Below, piece by piece: positions 38,335 through 48,197 of a DNA stretch of 64,000 nucleotides. Position numbers and translations under genes: made by a program. The stretch is from Notolepis coatsorum (lineage: Eukaryota; Chordata; Actinopteri; Aulopiformes; Paralepididae): positions 37,537,931 to 37,601,930 of the forward strand of contig OZ020593.1 of NCBI GenBank assembly GCA_963971535.1, given 5' to 3'. Numbering within the stretch: the stretch's first letter is position 1; every line of letters starts with the position of its first letter. The notes beneath the pieces were generated by a model that saw only the letters and a list, made by a program, of their open reading frames with translations, searched no databases and had not been told where the DNA came from.

Positions 38335-38545
38335 TCTGAAGAGCAAAGAGAGAGAGTGAAGAGAGAGTAGAGAGAGAGAGTGTAGCGAGAGAGTGTAGAG
38401 AGAGGGCAAAGAGACAGAGAGCAAAGAGAGAGCGAAGAGAGAGAGTGAAGAAAGTGCAAAGATAGAGTGAAGAGAGAGGGCAAAGAGACAGAGAGCTAAG
38501 AGAGAGTGAAGAGACAGCGAAGAGAGCAAAGAGAGAGCAAAGTGA
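38335..38545. repeat. GAGAGTGAAGA-type purine repeat
   Basis: Irregular units (AGAGAGAGTGAAGAG, GCAAAGAGACAGAGAG) resemble the arms of the inverted repeat at 37305-37974. Confidence 0.8.
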
Positions 38546-38851
38546 GAGCAAAGTGCTGGTTGGCAGCCTGCCAGCCTCTAGACCCATCCAGTCCTGCCAG
38601 CGATCTGTCTGAACATTTAGAAACTCGTACATTCTCCCCGAGTACCATCACATGCTCACCACGCCGCTCGCTCGCTCGCTCACTCACTTGACACCCTGGC
38701 CTCCTCTCTTCACCTCCCTTAACCTCCCTTCATCCACAGACAAGTAAACACTTGATAGAGAAAGGGGGAGGAGGTGGAAGAGAAAGAAAAACGCTGGCTC
38801 ATTTTCACCGGTTTCACAGGCCCTTGGGATCAGCTCAAGTGTAAGGGAGTA

Positions 38852-40391
38852 ATGGTTAGCAGCGATATAGGCCTTGGAGGCAGTATGGTTAGCAGCGATA
38901 CAGGCCTTGGAGGCAGTATGGTTAGCAGCGATACAGGCCTTGAAGGCAGTATGGTTAGCAGCGATACAGGCCTTGGAGGCAGTATGGTTAGCAGCGATAC
39001 AGGCCTTGGAGGCAGTATGGTTGGCAGCGATGCAGGTCTTGGAGGCAGTATGGTTGGCAGCGATGCAGGCCTTGAAGGCAGTATGGTTGGCAGCGATGCA
39101 GGTCTTGGAGGCAGTATGGTTGGCAGCGATGCAGGCCTTGGTAGCAGTATGGTTGGCAGCGATGCAGGCCTTGGAGGCAGTATGGTTGGCAGCGATGCAG
39201 GCCTTGGAGGCAGTATGGTTGGCAGCGATGCAGGTCTTGGAGGCAGTGTGGTTGGCAGCGATGCAGGTATTGAAGGCAGTATGGTTGGCAGCGATGCAGG
39301 CCTTGGTGGCAGTATGGTTGGCAGCGATGCAGGCCTTGGTAGCAGTATGGTTGGCAGCGATACAGGCCTTGGAGGCAGTATGGTTGGCAGCGATGCAGGC
39401 CTTGGAGGCAGTATGGTTGGCAGCGATGCAGGTCTTGGAGGCAGTATGGTTGGCAGCGATGCAGGTCTTGGAGGCAGTATGGTTGGCAGCGATACAGGCC
39501 GGAGGCAGTATGGTTGGCAGCGATGCAGGCCTTGGAGGCAGTGTGGTTGGCAGCGATACAGGCCGGAGGCAGTATGGTTGGCAGCGATGCAGGCCTTGGT
39601 AGCAGTATGGTTGGCAGCGATACAGGCCGGAGGCAGTATGGTTGGCAGCGATGCAGGCCTTGGAGGCAGTATGGTTGGCAGCGATACAGGCCGGAGGCAG
39701 TATGGTTGGCAGCGATGCAGGCCTTGGTAGCAGTATGGTTGGCAGCGATGCAGGCCTTGAAGGCAGTATGGTTGGCAGCGATGCAGGTCTTCGAGGCAGT
39801 ATGGTTGGCAGCGATGCAGGCCTTGGTAGCAGTATGGTTGGCAGCGATGCAGGCCTTGGAGGCAGTATGGTTGGCAGCGATGCAGGCCTTGGTAGCAGTA
39901 TGGTTGGCAGCGATGCAGGCCTTGGAGGCAGTATGGTTGGCAGCGATGCAGGTCTTGGAGGCAGTATGGTTGGCAGCGATGCAGGCCTTGGAGGCAGTAT
40001 GGTTAGCAGCGATGCAGGTCTTGGAGGCAGTATGGTTAGCAGCGATGCAGGCCTTGGAGGCAGTATGGTTGGCAGCGATGCAGGTCTTGGAGGCAGTATG
40101 GTTAGCAGCGATGCAGGCCTTGGAGGCAGTATGGTTGGCAGCGATGCAGGCCTTGGAGGCAGTATGGTTGGCAGCGATGCAGGCCTTGAAGGCAGTATGG
40201 TTGGCAGCGATGCAGGTCTTGGAGGCAGTATGGTTGGCAGCGATGCAGGCCTTGGTAGCAGTATGGTTGGCAGCGATGCAGGCCTTGGAGGCAGTATGGT
40301 TGGCAGCGATGCAGGCCTTGGAGGCAGTATGGTTGGCAGCGATGCAGGTCTTGGAGGCAGTGTGGTTGGCAGCGATGCAGGCCTTGGTAGC
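38852..40391. repeat. 33-bp minisatellite, left part (about 47 units)
   Basis: The unit is GCAGTATGGTTGGCAGCGAT plus GCAGGCCTTGGAG (33 bp). Diagnostic variants are GATA for GATG, TCTT for CCTT, TTGAAG, TTGGTA and a 31-bp form lacking TT. A 33-bp unit is 11 codons, so up to six frames stay open; the resulting repetitive ORFs are not evidence of a gene. The array is cut at 40391 by the retrotransposon and resumes at 49552. Confidence 0.97.
40387..40391. repeat. Target-site duplication GTAGC (left)
   Basis: GTAGC directly precedes the LTR and is repeated at 49547-49551 after the other LTR. Removing the element and one copy restores a normal minisatellite unit. Confidence 0.9.
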
Positions 40392-41721
40392 TGTAACTGA
40401 GGGGTACAATTCCCTGACTGTATTGAATAAGTATGGTATCATTAAACCACTACTGTCTTATGTACATTACTACTGGCCATACAGTACACAGGTATATGAG
40501 ATGAACACATCCACAATAACACGGTTTCACACAAATACTCGTTTAGAAGAATATTTATTAGCAGCAAATAAGATTATATTACATTACTTTACTTAGAGTC
40601 GCGCTTGTAAGGCGAAGAATGTACATGAATAGGTCAAGAGCGTAAGTCCATTAGAATATTACGCAGGAGATAATGAATACCACCTGTATCATAGGAATTA
40701 TATCTATGGTACACTAGTAGGGCAGCGGGAGATACTAGTAGGGTCCCTCCGGTTGTAGGCCAGCAGGGGAGAGGATTTGTCGGTAACGAAAGTCTGGGTC
40801 AACGAAGAATAAGGAGACTCCAGGTACAGGAGACAGTGCAATAATCTCTTGATCCGCAGACGAACAACAGCTATTCTCCGGTATGCAGCTCTGCATGGAA
40901 GAAAGCTAGCCAGCCTCAGGCGTCCTAGAGGCGGGCTCGACGTTGCTCCTCACAGGGTAAATCCCACACAATTGTGGGTGTAGACGATTCTCCGCTCCAT
41001 CAGCTACAGGACCAAAGCAAATATAATCCAGCCGAAAAGGGCTCTGTAGTCGCCGGTGTAGGTTATCCAGTGTACATATCCACACGGTCCTCGTCTAGGG
41101 CTCCTCGGATGACGGCACCAGGTTAAGCCGCCCAGCCTGGATAAGCACACTAGCTGGTACGAGGAAGCGTTGGTAATGCTGGTCACTGTAGAACGGTAGC
41201 CGCACGATACACTATACATAAATAGACTATTACTGAAATAATAGAATAGGTCGAACTCTACGGTACAGCGTCAAACTCTGACACTTCAGCTATCAATTCG
41301 CACGCGGTCTCAAGGCTCTAATTTGGGGCAAAACGGGCCCACTTCACAGCACGTTGTATCGTGGTGTGAGGCTTCAACTTATTGGGTAACAGTACTTCTG
41401 TATTCACCTGCGCCGTATTTATACGTTAGGTGAACAATCTAGTACCAGCCTCATTTCTGTCTCGTATTCTTGCGCAGAGCCGGTCATGTCCAGGCATGTC
41501 TTTGGCGGTGACTTTGAACTAGACATTGGGGGTATGGCAGTGGCGCCTAAGGGACCGCTGTCCAATAGGAGAACGAAATATTATGGTCTGTACTAGGTAA
41601 AGGGATATTCCGTGTATATGTACAAAGAATATACAAGGGATATCAGACGATATACAAATATTATACAATATATCTCAAGTAATAAATATATATATTCGGT
41701 TTAATCTGATCCTTCGTAACA
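40392..41721 (-). repeat. 3' LTR of the BEL/Pao element
   Basis: 1330 bp, TGTAAC...GTAACA in plus sense (ends TG...CA). A TATA box (TATAAATA in minus sense) is at 41416-41423 and an AATAAA signal at 40554-40559. The 71-codon open stretch inside it is not conserved with anything I know. Confidence 0.95.
40554..40559 (-). terminator. Polyadenylation signal in the 3' LTR
   Basis: AATAAA in minus sense (context GCTAATAAATATTC). It is also present in the 5' LTR at 48379-48384. Confidence 0.5.
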
Positions 41722-41733
41722 GCCGCCTCCTAA
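41722..41733 (-). other. Probable polypurine tract
   Basis: In minus sense TTAGGAGGCGGC lies directly before the 3' LTR. It is short and interrupted but in the expected place for plus-strand DNA priming. Confidence 0.45.
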
Positions 41734-41815
41734 TTAGTCCGCACCTAATTAGATAAGCAGAGACAGATTAACCACACTGTCCACTACTCAATGTCCGTTG
41801 TGAGGGTAGGGCAGT

Positions 41816-43333
41816 TCACAAAGTCAGGGGGTCATGGTCGTCATCGAGAGAGTCGGGGAGCCTTGGCAACTCTATCAGCCTCGCCACGGGTCGGGTGTAT
41901 GTCCGCCCTTGGGCGAGCACTTCTGCCGCTCTGACCTTTCCGTCGGCACCAGTGATCACTTTGCTTACGCGGCCGGCCGGCCACATAGCTCGGGGTAGTG
42001 ACTGGTCGATAATCATGACGACTGTACCTTCCGTCAAATTGTCTCTTTCTTTTACCCACTTCTGGCGGGTCTGTAGAGACGGTAGATAGTGGAGGAGGAA
42101 ACTGTTCCAAAACTTGTCAGCCAATACTTGACTGTACCTCCACATTCTTCGGCCGTTCGCTTCTTCAGGCCTGTACACTGTCTGTGGTAGCGCGGGGTCC
42201 AGCCGCTCCATCAAGAGAGTGTTGGGGGTGACTGGGTCGACATCTGCTACATCACTTGAGACGTAACCGAGGGGCTTTGAGTTCAATACTCCCTCGATCT
42301 CCGTGAGGACTGTCGTGAGGACTTCTTCCGCCACGGTCTGGGCCCCAAGCACGGCGTACAGGGCTGTCTTTATTGAACGTACTTCTCGTTCCCAAGTTCC
42401 ACCGAAGTGAGGTGCATTTGGGGGTTTAAACTGGAAATCAATCTGAGAGGGAGCGAGGTGGGTCTTAAGTTCTGGGCCCATAGCTTGGAAGCTCTCTCTC
42501 AGCTCTCTTTCTCCGCCTTTGAAGTTTGTCCCGTGATCAGACAATAATATAGACGGTTTTCCTTTCCGCGATGTGAATCTCCAGAAGGCCATAAGGAATG
42601 AGTCCGTACTCATGGTTGGAAGGAGTTCTATGTGTATCGCTCGGGTGGTCATGCATTTGAATACAATACCCCACCGCTTCTCCGTCCCTCTTCCTCTCTT
42701 TACATACAGCGGGCCGAAACAGTCCATACCGGTGGAGTGAAAGGGCTTGTCGCCGAGTCGGAGGCGACAGGGGGGTAGGTCAGCCATCCTGGGTATACTG
42801 GGCTGTGCTCGCCATTTGCGACAGTCTAGACAAGTCCGCTGGAAGCGTCGTACTGCTTCTCTTCCTTGCAGTATCCAATAGCGACGTCTGATCTCCGCGA
42901 AGACTCTCTCTGCCCCGGCGTGATGCACGTCCTCGTCATATTTCTTTATGATGAGCTCTGTGACCTTGTGTCGGCTGTTTAAGACTATCGGGTACTTGAC
43001 GTCATCCGGTAAGTCTGGGGCTCTCCTCAGACGACCACCCACTCTGATGAGATTATGGGCGTCGCTCTCAGGGGCTAAGTGGAGCAGTCTGCTGTCTGAC
43101 AGGACTGGCTTTGATCCCTGCAGACAGTCTAGCTCGTCGGGGAACGAGTCTCTTTGGGCTCGCTGTAGCAGAAGGAGTTCTGCTTCTTCGTAGTTCGCTG
43201 CAGTAATGTCAGTAGTGGACGGAACCTCTGGGTGGTGCCACAGGAATGTCTTTAACTGCGCACTCTCTAGGGTGGGGCAGTCGTCTATGTTGGGATCTGT
43301 GGGGACGAGTGTGTGTGTCAACCCACAGAACAT
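41816..43333 (-). CDS. BEL/Pao pol, integrase part
   Basis: 505 codons. Residues about 137-171 hold an HHCC-type zinc-binding region (HHAGAERVF...CLDCRKWRA). The integrase core follows with D204 (STGMDCFGP), D266 (LLSDHGTNFKG) and E316 (GGTWEREVRS), so all three catalytic acids are present. The C-terminus (from about 395, VLADKFWNSFLLHYLPSL to TYTRPVARLIELP) matches the DUF5641 region found after BEL/Pao integrases. The protein would insert the cDNA into the genome. The frame is also open upstream of 43333 to a TAG near 43413 and overlaps the end of the RT frame, which it should continue. It is therefore a frameshifted part of one pol polyprotein and not a separate gene. Confidence 0.9.
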   Translation of the reverse strand: MFCGLTHTLVPTDPNIDDCPTLESAQLKTFLWHHPEVPSTTDITAANYEEAELLLLQRAQRDSFPDELDCLQGSKPVLSDSRLLHLAPESDAHNLIRVGGRLRRAPDLPDDVKYPIVLNSRHKVTELIIKKYDEDVHHAGAERVFAEIRRRYWILQGREAVRRFQRTCLDCRKWRAQPSIPRMADLPPCRLRLGDKPFHSTGMDCFGPLYVKRGRGTEKRWGIVFKCMTTRAIHIELLPTMSTDSFLMAFWRFTSRKGKPSILLSDHGTNFKGGERELRESFQAMGPELKTHLAPSQIDFQFKPPNAPHFGGTWEREVRSIKTALYAVLGAQTVAEEVLTTVLTEIEGVLNSKPLGYVSSDVADVDPVTPNTLLMERLDPALPQTVYRPEEANGRRMWRYSQVLADKFWNSFLLHYLPSLQTRQKWVKERDNLTEGTVVMIIDQSLPRAMWPAGRVSKVITGADGKVRAAEVLAQGRTYTRPVARLIELPRLPDSLDDDHDPLTL

Positions 43334-46161
43334 AGATTTCTTCTTCTCTGCCTCCTCTTCACTCGCCTCCCGTGGGGTGGGTGTAGGCCACTCTTCTTCC
43401 GGGAGCTTGAGGAACTATAGAGATTGTGACGGGTGAGGTCATCCAGGGACATTCCCCGTGTGATGACGTCAGCTGGGTTCTGTTTTGTGTCCACATACCT
43501 CCAGCATGCTGCTTCTGTTAACTCTTGGATCTCTGTGATTCTGACTCCCACGAAGACCTTGTATCTACACGAATCGGACTGGATCCATGTGAGTACGGTC
43601 ATGGAGTCTGACCACAGGATTGTTCTTTGCACCGGGATGGTGAGTTCACGTTGGATTAACGTGGCGAGTTGCGCTCCTGCTAGGGCTGCACAGAGCTCTA
43701 GACGCGGGATAGATTGTTGCTTGCGGGGGGCTATTCTTGAGCGAGCCAGGATGAAGGCAGTATGTATTTCTCCTCCCTCCTCTCGGGCCCGCAAGTAGGC
43801 CACCGAACCGTAGGCTACTTCGGAGGCGTCGCTGAAGACGTGCAGGTCTATCTGACACGTCTCCGGCCTCACTGTGGGTGGGAAGTAGCTGCGGCGTATG
43901 TTGACCCCTGGGAGCGAGCTGAGTTCTGTCTCCCACTCTCTCCATGTGGAGGCAAGGTGTTCGGGTATGGGGTCGTCCCAGCCCTGGTCCTTGTCCCATA
44001 GCGCTCCCACAATCATTTTTGCCCTGGTGGTGTAAGGTAGAATACATCCCAACGGGTCATATTGTCTGGCGAGTGTTCTGTATACACTCCGTCTTGTGGT
44101 CGGTAGTGAAGTCGACCTTCCCTGCTCCTTGGTCAGGGGTGTGTGTTTATAATGGAGCAAGTCTGTTTTGAAGCGCCAGACTAGTCCTAATGTCATTTCT
44201 TGGGCTTCTCCTGGGATGGTCGCCATCCAGGTCTCGCTGCTTGCTGCCTTGTCCTCTGGGGAGAGGCTGCGCAATACTTGAGGGTCGCTGCTGGCCCACT
44301 GCCGGAGATCAAAGCCGCCTTTGATCAGGGAGGCGCGGAGCTTGAGTAGGAGGGCCTCGGCTTCTTCTGGCGTCGAGACGCTTTGCAGACAGTTGTCCAC
44401 GTAGAAACTATTTCCTACACTTTGTCGGACCTCTTCATCAGCTGCTGGGTCTTCTGCGACGTGTTTTTGCAGTGCGAACGTAGCACAGCATGGGCTGCAT
44501 GTGGTTCCGAAAGGGAGGACTTCCCATTGATAGATGGATGGTTGCTCATCCCCGATCCTCTCTCTCCATAAGAACCGCAGCAGGGGCTTGTCCTCTTCCA
44601 CTAGTCGCACCTGCAGGAACATCCCTTTGATGTCGCCGCTGATGGCCACCTTGTCCTGGCGGAAACGTAGCAACACGCCTAGTAGAGAGGGGCCGAGTGT
44701 TGGGCCGGGCAAGAGCTCTTTATTCAGATTTTGTGATCCGATCTGGTAGCTGCAGTTAAACACAATCCGATCCTTGCCGTTGTGGTGGACTTTGTGGTGC
44801 GGCACGTACCATGAATCGGTCGTCTGATCGGCCTCTTTAATGTCAATTTTCTTTATGTGTCCCGCTGTGATTAGCTTGTCAATCTCAGCGCGGTACACAG
44901 TAGCTTGAGGGGGGTCTCTGGCTAGGCGCCGCTCTGTGTTCGATAGATACCGCTCCGTCGCTTCTTTTGGGGCGTGGAAGGTAGGCATACCCTCTCGCCT
45001 CAGGAGTGGAGTTGCGTATCTCATCACTCCGTTGACTTTGACTCTCTTTGTCCCCTGCTCGAGGAGGGCTATAGCATAAATGTCTTCCTTGGAACGAATG
45101 TGTTTCTTTTCGTTCTTAGAGGGCATTGTCTCTAGTGTCCATAGCCTCTCGACGTGCTGTAGGAGGGTGGTGTCTTCTTCTGTCACTCTGGAGTGGAGGC
45201 AGCTAGTGGCTGCTGTTCGGTTGGGAGACCTGGAGAGGGGGCCTTGTAGTGTCCATCCTAGGCGGGTCTCGACTGCTGCTGGACAGCCTCTGGGCCCAGT
45301 GTGGACCCGGTCCATCGGGACGATGAGGTGTGCATGGTCGGATCCTATCAGCAGGGTCGGGGTGGCACCGTCTATGAGCAGTATAGGTAGTTGACGCAGG
45401 TGCACGTATTTATCCATCAGCTTGGCGATGGGGTAGGTGTACTGCGACAGGCCTATGTCTTGGCTGGTGAAAGCGTTAGTGATCCTATACCGTCTCTCTG
45501 GCTGCCCGCTTGCTGCGATAGTGAAGGAGACGTTCTCGCCCTTGATCGTCTTCAGGTCTCTTCTTATAGTCCGAATCGTCATCGTTTCTTCGCTCCCCCG
45601 CAGCCCCAGCTGGGCCGCAGCGGACGCGAGGAGAAGGGTCTTCTCTGACCCGTCGTCAAGGACGGCGTAGGTGTCCATGACCTTGTCTTCGTAACTCAAT
45701 GTTACGCGGACCACCTTCAAGAGCACCCGGGCGCCCCCGCTGCTGGCGGGGTCAATGTACATAACACTTGCCTTTGTGCTGCTTGAGGGTGCAGGCTTTC
45801 TTCTGTTACTGTCATGTAGAACGTCCAAGTGGGCTCCGTCACACCGACTACACCTCTTCTTTAAGCGGCACTCGGCTGCCATGTGACTGCGCGCACATCG
45901 GTAACAGCGGCGGTTGGACTTTATCCATTGACTCACCTCGTCGGCGGTCATCTTCTTGAATGTGTCACAGTGTGACAGCCAGTGTTCCTTTTCGCAGTAC
46001 GGACATACAATCTTCCACTTCTCTTTCATCGAGGGGGTACTGTGGTTCTTGTTGCTCGGTACTGATTCGGCTTGGTGCATGACGGTCACCAGCCTGCGGC
46101 CATCGTTTGCTCTCCTAGGTCCCTCTCTGGAGCTTGGCGTGCTCCGCACGAACGTATCCAA
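43318..46161 (-). CDS. BEL/Pao zinc knuckles, protease, RT and RNase H
   Basis: 947 codons counted from the TTG after an in-frame TGA (46162-46164). There is no nearby ATG, so this is the continuation of gag-pol and not an independent start. Three CCHC/CCHH knuckles lie at about residues 53-65, 86-98 and 104-116 (CPYCEKEHWLSHC, CYRCARSHMAAEC, CSRCDGAHLDVLH). The aspartic protease motif VLDDGSEKT is at about 168. RT has ISGDIKGMFLQV (about 507), VLPFGTTCSPCCA (about 548) and FYVDNCLQS (about 586), where the usual second aspartate of YVDD is asparagine. RNase H has VFSDASEVAYGSVAYL (about 775) and WSDSMTVLTW. The last 35 or so residues after RHNLY are out of frame, marking a small deletion. Confidence 0.92.
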   Translation of the reverse strand: MDTFVRSTPSSREGPRRANDGRRLVTVMHQAESVPSNKNHSTPSMKEKWKIVCPYCEKEHWLSHCDTFKKMTADEVSQWIKSNRRCYRCARSHMAAECRLKKRCSRCDGAHLDVLHDSNRRKPAPSSSTKASVMYIDPASSGGARVLLKVVRVTLSYEDKVMDTYAVLDDGSEKTLLLASAAAQLGLRGSEETMTIRTIRRDLKTIKGENVSFTIAASGQPERRYRITNAFTSQDIGLSQYTYPIAKLMDKYVHLRQLPILLIDGATPTLLIGSDHAHLIVPMDRVHTGPRGCPAAVETRLGWTLQGPLSRSPNRTAATSCLHSRVTEEDTTLLQHVERLWTLETMPSKNEKKHIRSKEDIYAIALLEQGTKRVKVNGVMRYATPLLRREGMPTFHAPKEATERYLSNTERRLARDPPQATVYRAEIDKLITAGHIKKIDIKEADQTTDSWYVPHHKVHHNGKDRIVFNCSYQIGSQNLNKELLPGPTLGPSLLGVLLRFRQDKVAISGDIKGMFLQVRLVEEDKPLLRFLWRERIGDEQPSIYQWEVLPFGTTCSPCCATFALQKHVAEDPAADEEVRQSVGNSFYVDNCLQSVSTPEEAEALLLKLRASLIKGGFDLRQWASSDPQVLRSLSPEDKAASSETWMATIPGEAQEMTLGLVWRFKTDLLHYKHTPLTKEQGRSTSLPTTRRSVYRTLARQYDPLGCILPYTTRAKMIVGALWDKDQGWDDPIPEHLASTWREWETELSSLPGVNIRRSYFPPTVRPETCQIDLHVFSDASEVAYGSVAYLRAREEGGEIHTAFILARSRIAPRKQQSIPRLELCAALAGAQLATLIQRELTIPVQRTILWSDSMTVLTWIQSDSCRYKVFVGVRITEIQELTEAACWRYVDTKQNPADVITRGMSLDDLTRHNLYSSSSSRKKSGLHPPHGRRVKRRQRRRNLCSVG

Positions 46162-46722
46162 TCATAGGCTGTTGACTTCTCTCGCCAGGAAGTCGGCTAG
46201 GTCTAGGAGGGATGGCTCGGGACCGTTAGGATCACGGTGGTCTCTTTGCCGCCTGAAGCGCTCTTGTCGGGCGGGCGGAAGCTTCTCTAATATTCTCTCA
46301 ACATTAGAGTTTGAGTACAGTTCGTGCATACCCTTTTCCTTCTGTGCCCCCAGCATCCCTACCAGGGATTGTACCTTGATAGAGAGGTCATCTAGTGAGC
46401 GATTGTCTGTGGCTGGGGGTAGGCGGTCAATATTCCTTATCTCTTGTATTACATAGTCCCATATGCGTCCATAATGTTGGTCGAGGGCTGCTAGAGCCGC
46501 GGTGTATGGGGTAGTAGAGGTGGAATATGCCAGCGCTATATTGTGCGCTCTGGGCACCTTCAGGTGCTTGAGTAGGATAGCATACTTGTACGGTTCATCT
46601 GTTACATCGGACATCATTGTCTCTAAGCACATTCGTAGCTCTGTGTACTGTGCTCTGTTCTCGTGTGTGAAGTCCGGGAACGTCGGTGTGCCAAGGTACG
46701 ATGCCATGGATGGCTGGCACAT
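46162..46722 (-). CDS. BEL/Pao gag, capsid-like part
   Basis: 186 codons from the first ATG. The open frame extends upstream past it, overlapping the end of the N-terminal gag frame. It contains YLGTPTFPDFTHENRAQYTE, TDEPYKYAILLKHLKVPRAH and ERILEKLPPARQERF, resembling the DUF1759 Gag region of BEL/Pao elements, which builds the virus-like particle core. It ends at TGA (46162-46164) in the same frame as the zinc-knuckle and pol ORF, with nothing lost in between. This stop may be a mutation or a readthrough site; the sequence alone does not decide. Confidence 0.85.
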   Translation of the reverse strand: MCQPSMASYLGTPTFPDFTHENRAQYTELRMCLETMMSDVTDEPYKYAILLKHLKVPRAHNIALAYSTSTTPYTAALAALDQHYGRIWDYVIQEIRNIDRLPPATDNRSLDDLSIKVQSLVGMLGAQKEKGMHELYSNSNVERILEKLPPARQERFRRQRDHRDPNGPEPSLLDLADFLAREVNSL

Positions 46723-46763
46723 CGGTGAGCGTTGGAGGAGAGGCCTCCTAGGCGAGTCTCCTC

Positions 46764-48158
46764 TTACCTGTCGTGGTGGGCTGGTACCTGTCGGGTACCA
46801 AGGCCTGTGTACCCAGGTGCTGTTCCTCGGGGCTGGTCGTGCGTCAAGCTCACCCGTGAATTGAGTCGGGGTCTGTAGCGCAGAGCCGCGGGGGTAAAGT
46901 CTGGGCTGTACTGGACCTCCTGGTCCTGTGGAGTACGATGCTGCTGTTGGGCTTGACTTTCCTCCTCTCCCTCTTCTTCTTCCTCTGCCAGGTCATCTAG
47001 ATCCTGTAATCTTCTATTTAGTCTCTCAGCGGCGTAGGCCGGTTCTTCCCTGTTGCTGGGTCTCACATGGACCGGTCGGGGAAGGGGTTCGGAGAGGGGT
47101 ATAGGCTCTCTCTGTTGGCCGGGCTCAGGGTCGCTTGATCGGGTAGGGGAGGGTGCCCTAGACCCTTGTCTTGACGAGGCCCTGGAGCTCCGTGCGGAAG
47201 GAGGGGGGGTTACCCTGGCAATCAGTTGCTCCATTATCTGCGCTTGTAATCGGTCGCGCTCGGCTTCGCGCTTGATGTGAGCGAGGTCGCGCTCTGCTTC
47301 GCGCTGGGCTTGGGCTGCGTCGCGCTGTGCATTGGCGGCTCCGCGCTGTGCATCGGCGGCGGCGCGCTGGGCTTCGGCGCGGCCTCTTTCCATATTCTCT
47401 TCCGTCTGGAGGCGTCTGGTCTCCAGGCGTATGCGGTCGTCGTCACTCCTTTGCTGCGCCTGGAAGCGCTCTCGCTGGGTCGCAGAGTGTTCGCGTTCAC
47501 TAAGGGCTTGCGCTTGGAGTTGCGCGTGGAAGCGTTCTCTTTCGTCTGCAGATTGTTCGCGCTCACTTTGGTGTTGCGCGCAGAGGCGCTCTTGTTCCAT
47601 GGAAGAATGTTCGCGCTCGCTAAGCGTCTGTGCTTGGAGTCGATCGCGTTCAGTGGAGGCTGCCAGGGTGGCGATAAAGGCCTGCGCCAGCATCTTGTCC
47701 GCCTCGCTGGGGGAAGACACTGATGGAGGTGATCGGCTTCTGGCAGTGCTCGTTGGAGATCCGTTCTCCTGTCGCGCTCCGAGGAGGTCTATCTCCTGGG
47801 TGCGCGTCTCTTCTGGTGGTGGGTCGGGCTCCGTCCCTGGAGGGCTTTCTTTATCCTGGAGCTCTCCGGGGACTGCCTCGTCGACGTTGGCGGGGGGTAA
47901 AGTCATGTCAGGTCCCTCCTGGTCCCCCCCGTGAGCTTGGTCAGTTACGTTAGAACCCACTAGGGTCTCTACTGGCGGGGTCGCCTGGTCGGTAGGGTTT
48001 GACATACTTTTACTATCCGCCTTTTCCGCGTTTAACGTCTGTATAAAGCTAGGTAGTAGACTGGCAGCGTAGTCCTCTAGGTAACAAGGTGGCTGCCGTC
48101 TGCGCTCCGGGCGATCTAGCTTAGGAGAACCGTTTGTGGAGTGTTCATCATTGGCCAT
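46764..48158 (-). CDS. BEL/Pao gag, N-terminal coiled-coil part
   Basis: 464 codons from ATG at 48156-48158, 39 bp after the primer-binding site. An acidic, proline-rich N-terminal third is followed by a long Glu/Arg/Gln-rich coiled coil with degenerate 14-17-residue repeats (SEREHSSMEQERLCAQ, ADERERFHAQLQAQ, AADAQRGAANAQRDAAQ) at about 165-320. After this come a Ser/Pro/Arg-rich stretch and an acidic patch (EEEEEGEEESQ). It ends at TAA (46764-46766). The capsid-like part lies in the -1 frame just beyond, overlapping by at least several codons. A one-base loss or gain is the simplest explanation. No clear slippery heptamer was seen in the overlap. The repeats also appear in other frames as repetitive open stretches. 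Confidence 0.85.
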   Translation of the reverse strand: MANDEHSTNGSPKLDRPERRRQPPCYLEDYAASLLPSFIQTLNAEKADSKSMSNPTDQATPPVETLVGSNVTDQAHGGDQEGPDMTLPPANVDEAVPGELQDKESPPGTEPDPPPEETRTQEIDLLGARQENGSPTSTARSRSPPSVSSPSEADKMLAQAFIATLAASTERDRLQAQTLSEREHSSMEQERLCAQHQSEREQSADERERFHAQLQAQALSEREHSATQRERFQAQQRSDDDRIRLETRRLQTEENMERGRAEAQRAAADAQRGAANAQRDAAQAQREAERDLAHIKREAERDRLQAQIMEQLIARVTPPPSARSSRASSRQGSRAPSPTRSSDPEPGQQREPIPLSEPLPRPVHVRPSNREEPAYAAERLNRRLQDLDDLAEEEEEGEEESQAQQQHRTPQDQEVQYSPDFTPAALRYRPRLNSRVSLTHDQPRGTAPGYTGLGTRQVPAHHDR

Positions 48159-48197
48159 GTTAATATTAATATTATATTAATATTACGCTAGTTACCC

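Noticed and set aside
38988-40442. Open frames of up to 484 codons (KACIAANHTAS, MVGSDAGLGGS, MQALEAVWLAA repeats) as repeat proteins
   Set aside because: They follow from a stop-free 33-bp unit; several frames on both strands are open at once and the frame breaks at 31-bp units. No start context, domain or splice signal.
41004-41219. 71-codon ORF present in both LTRs as an accessory protein
   Set aside because: Its duplication is explained by the LTRs being duplicates; no recognisable domain and no start context.
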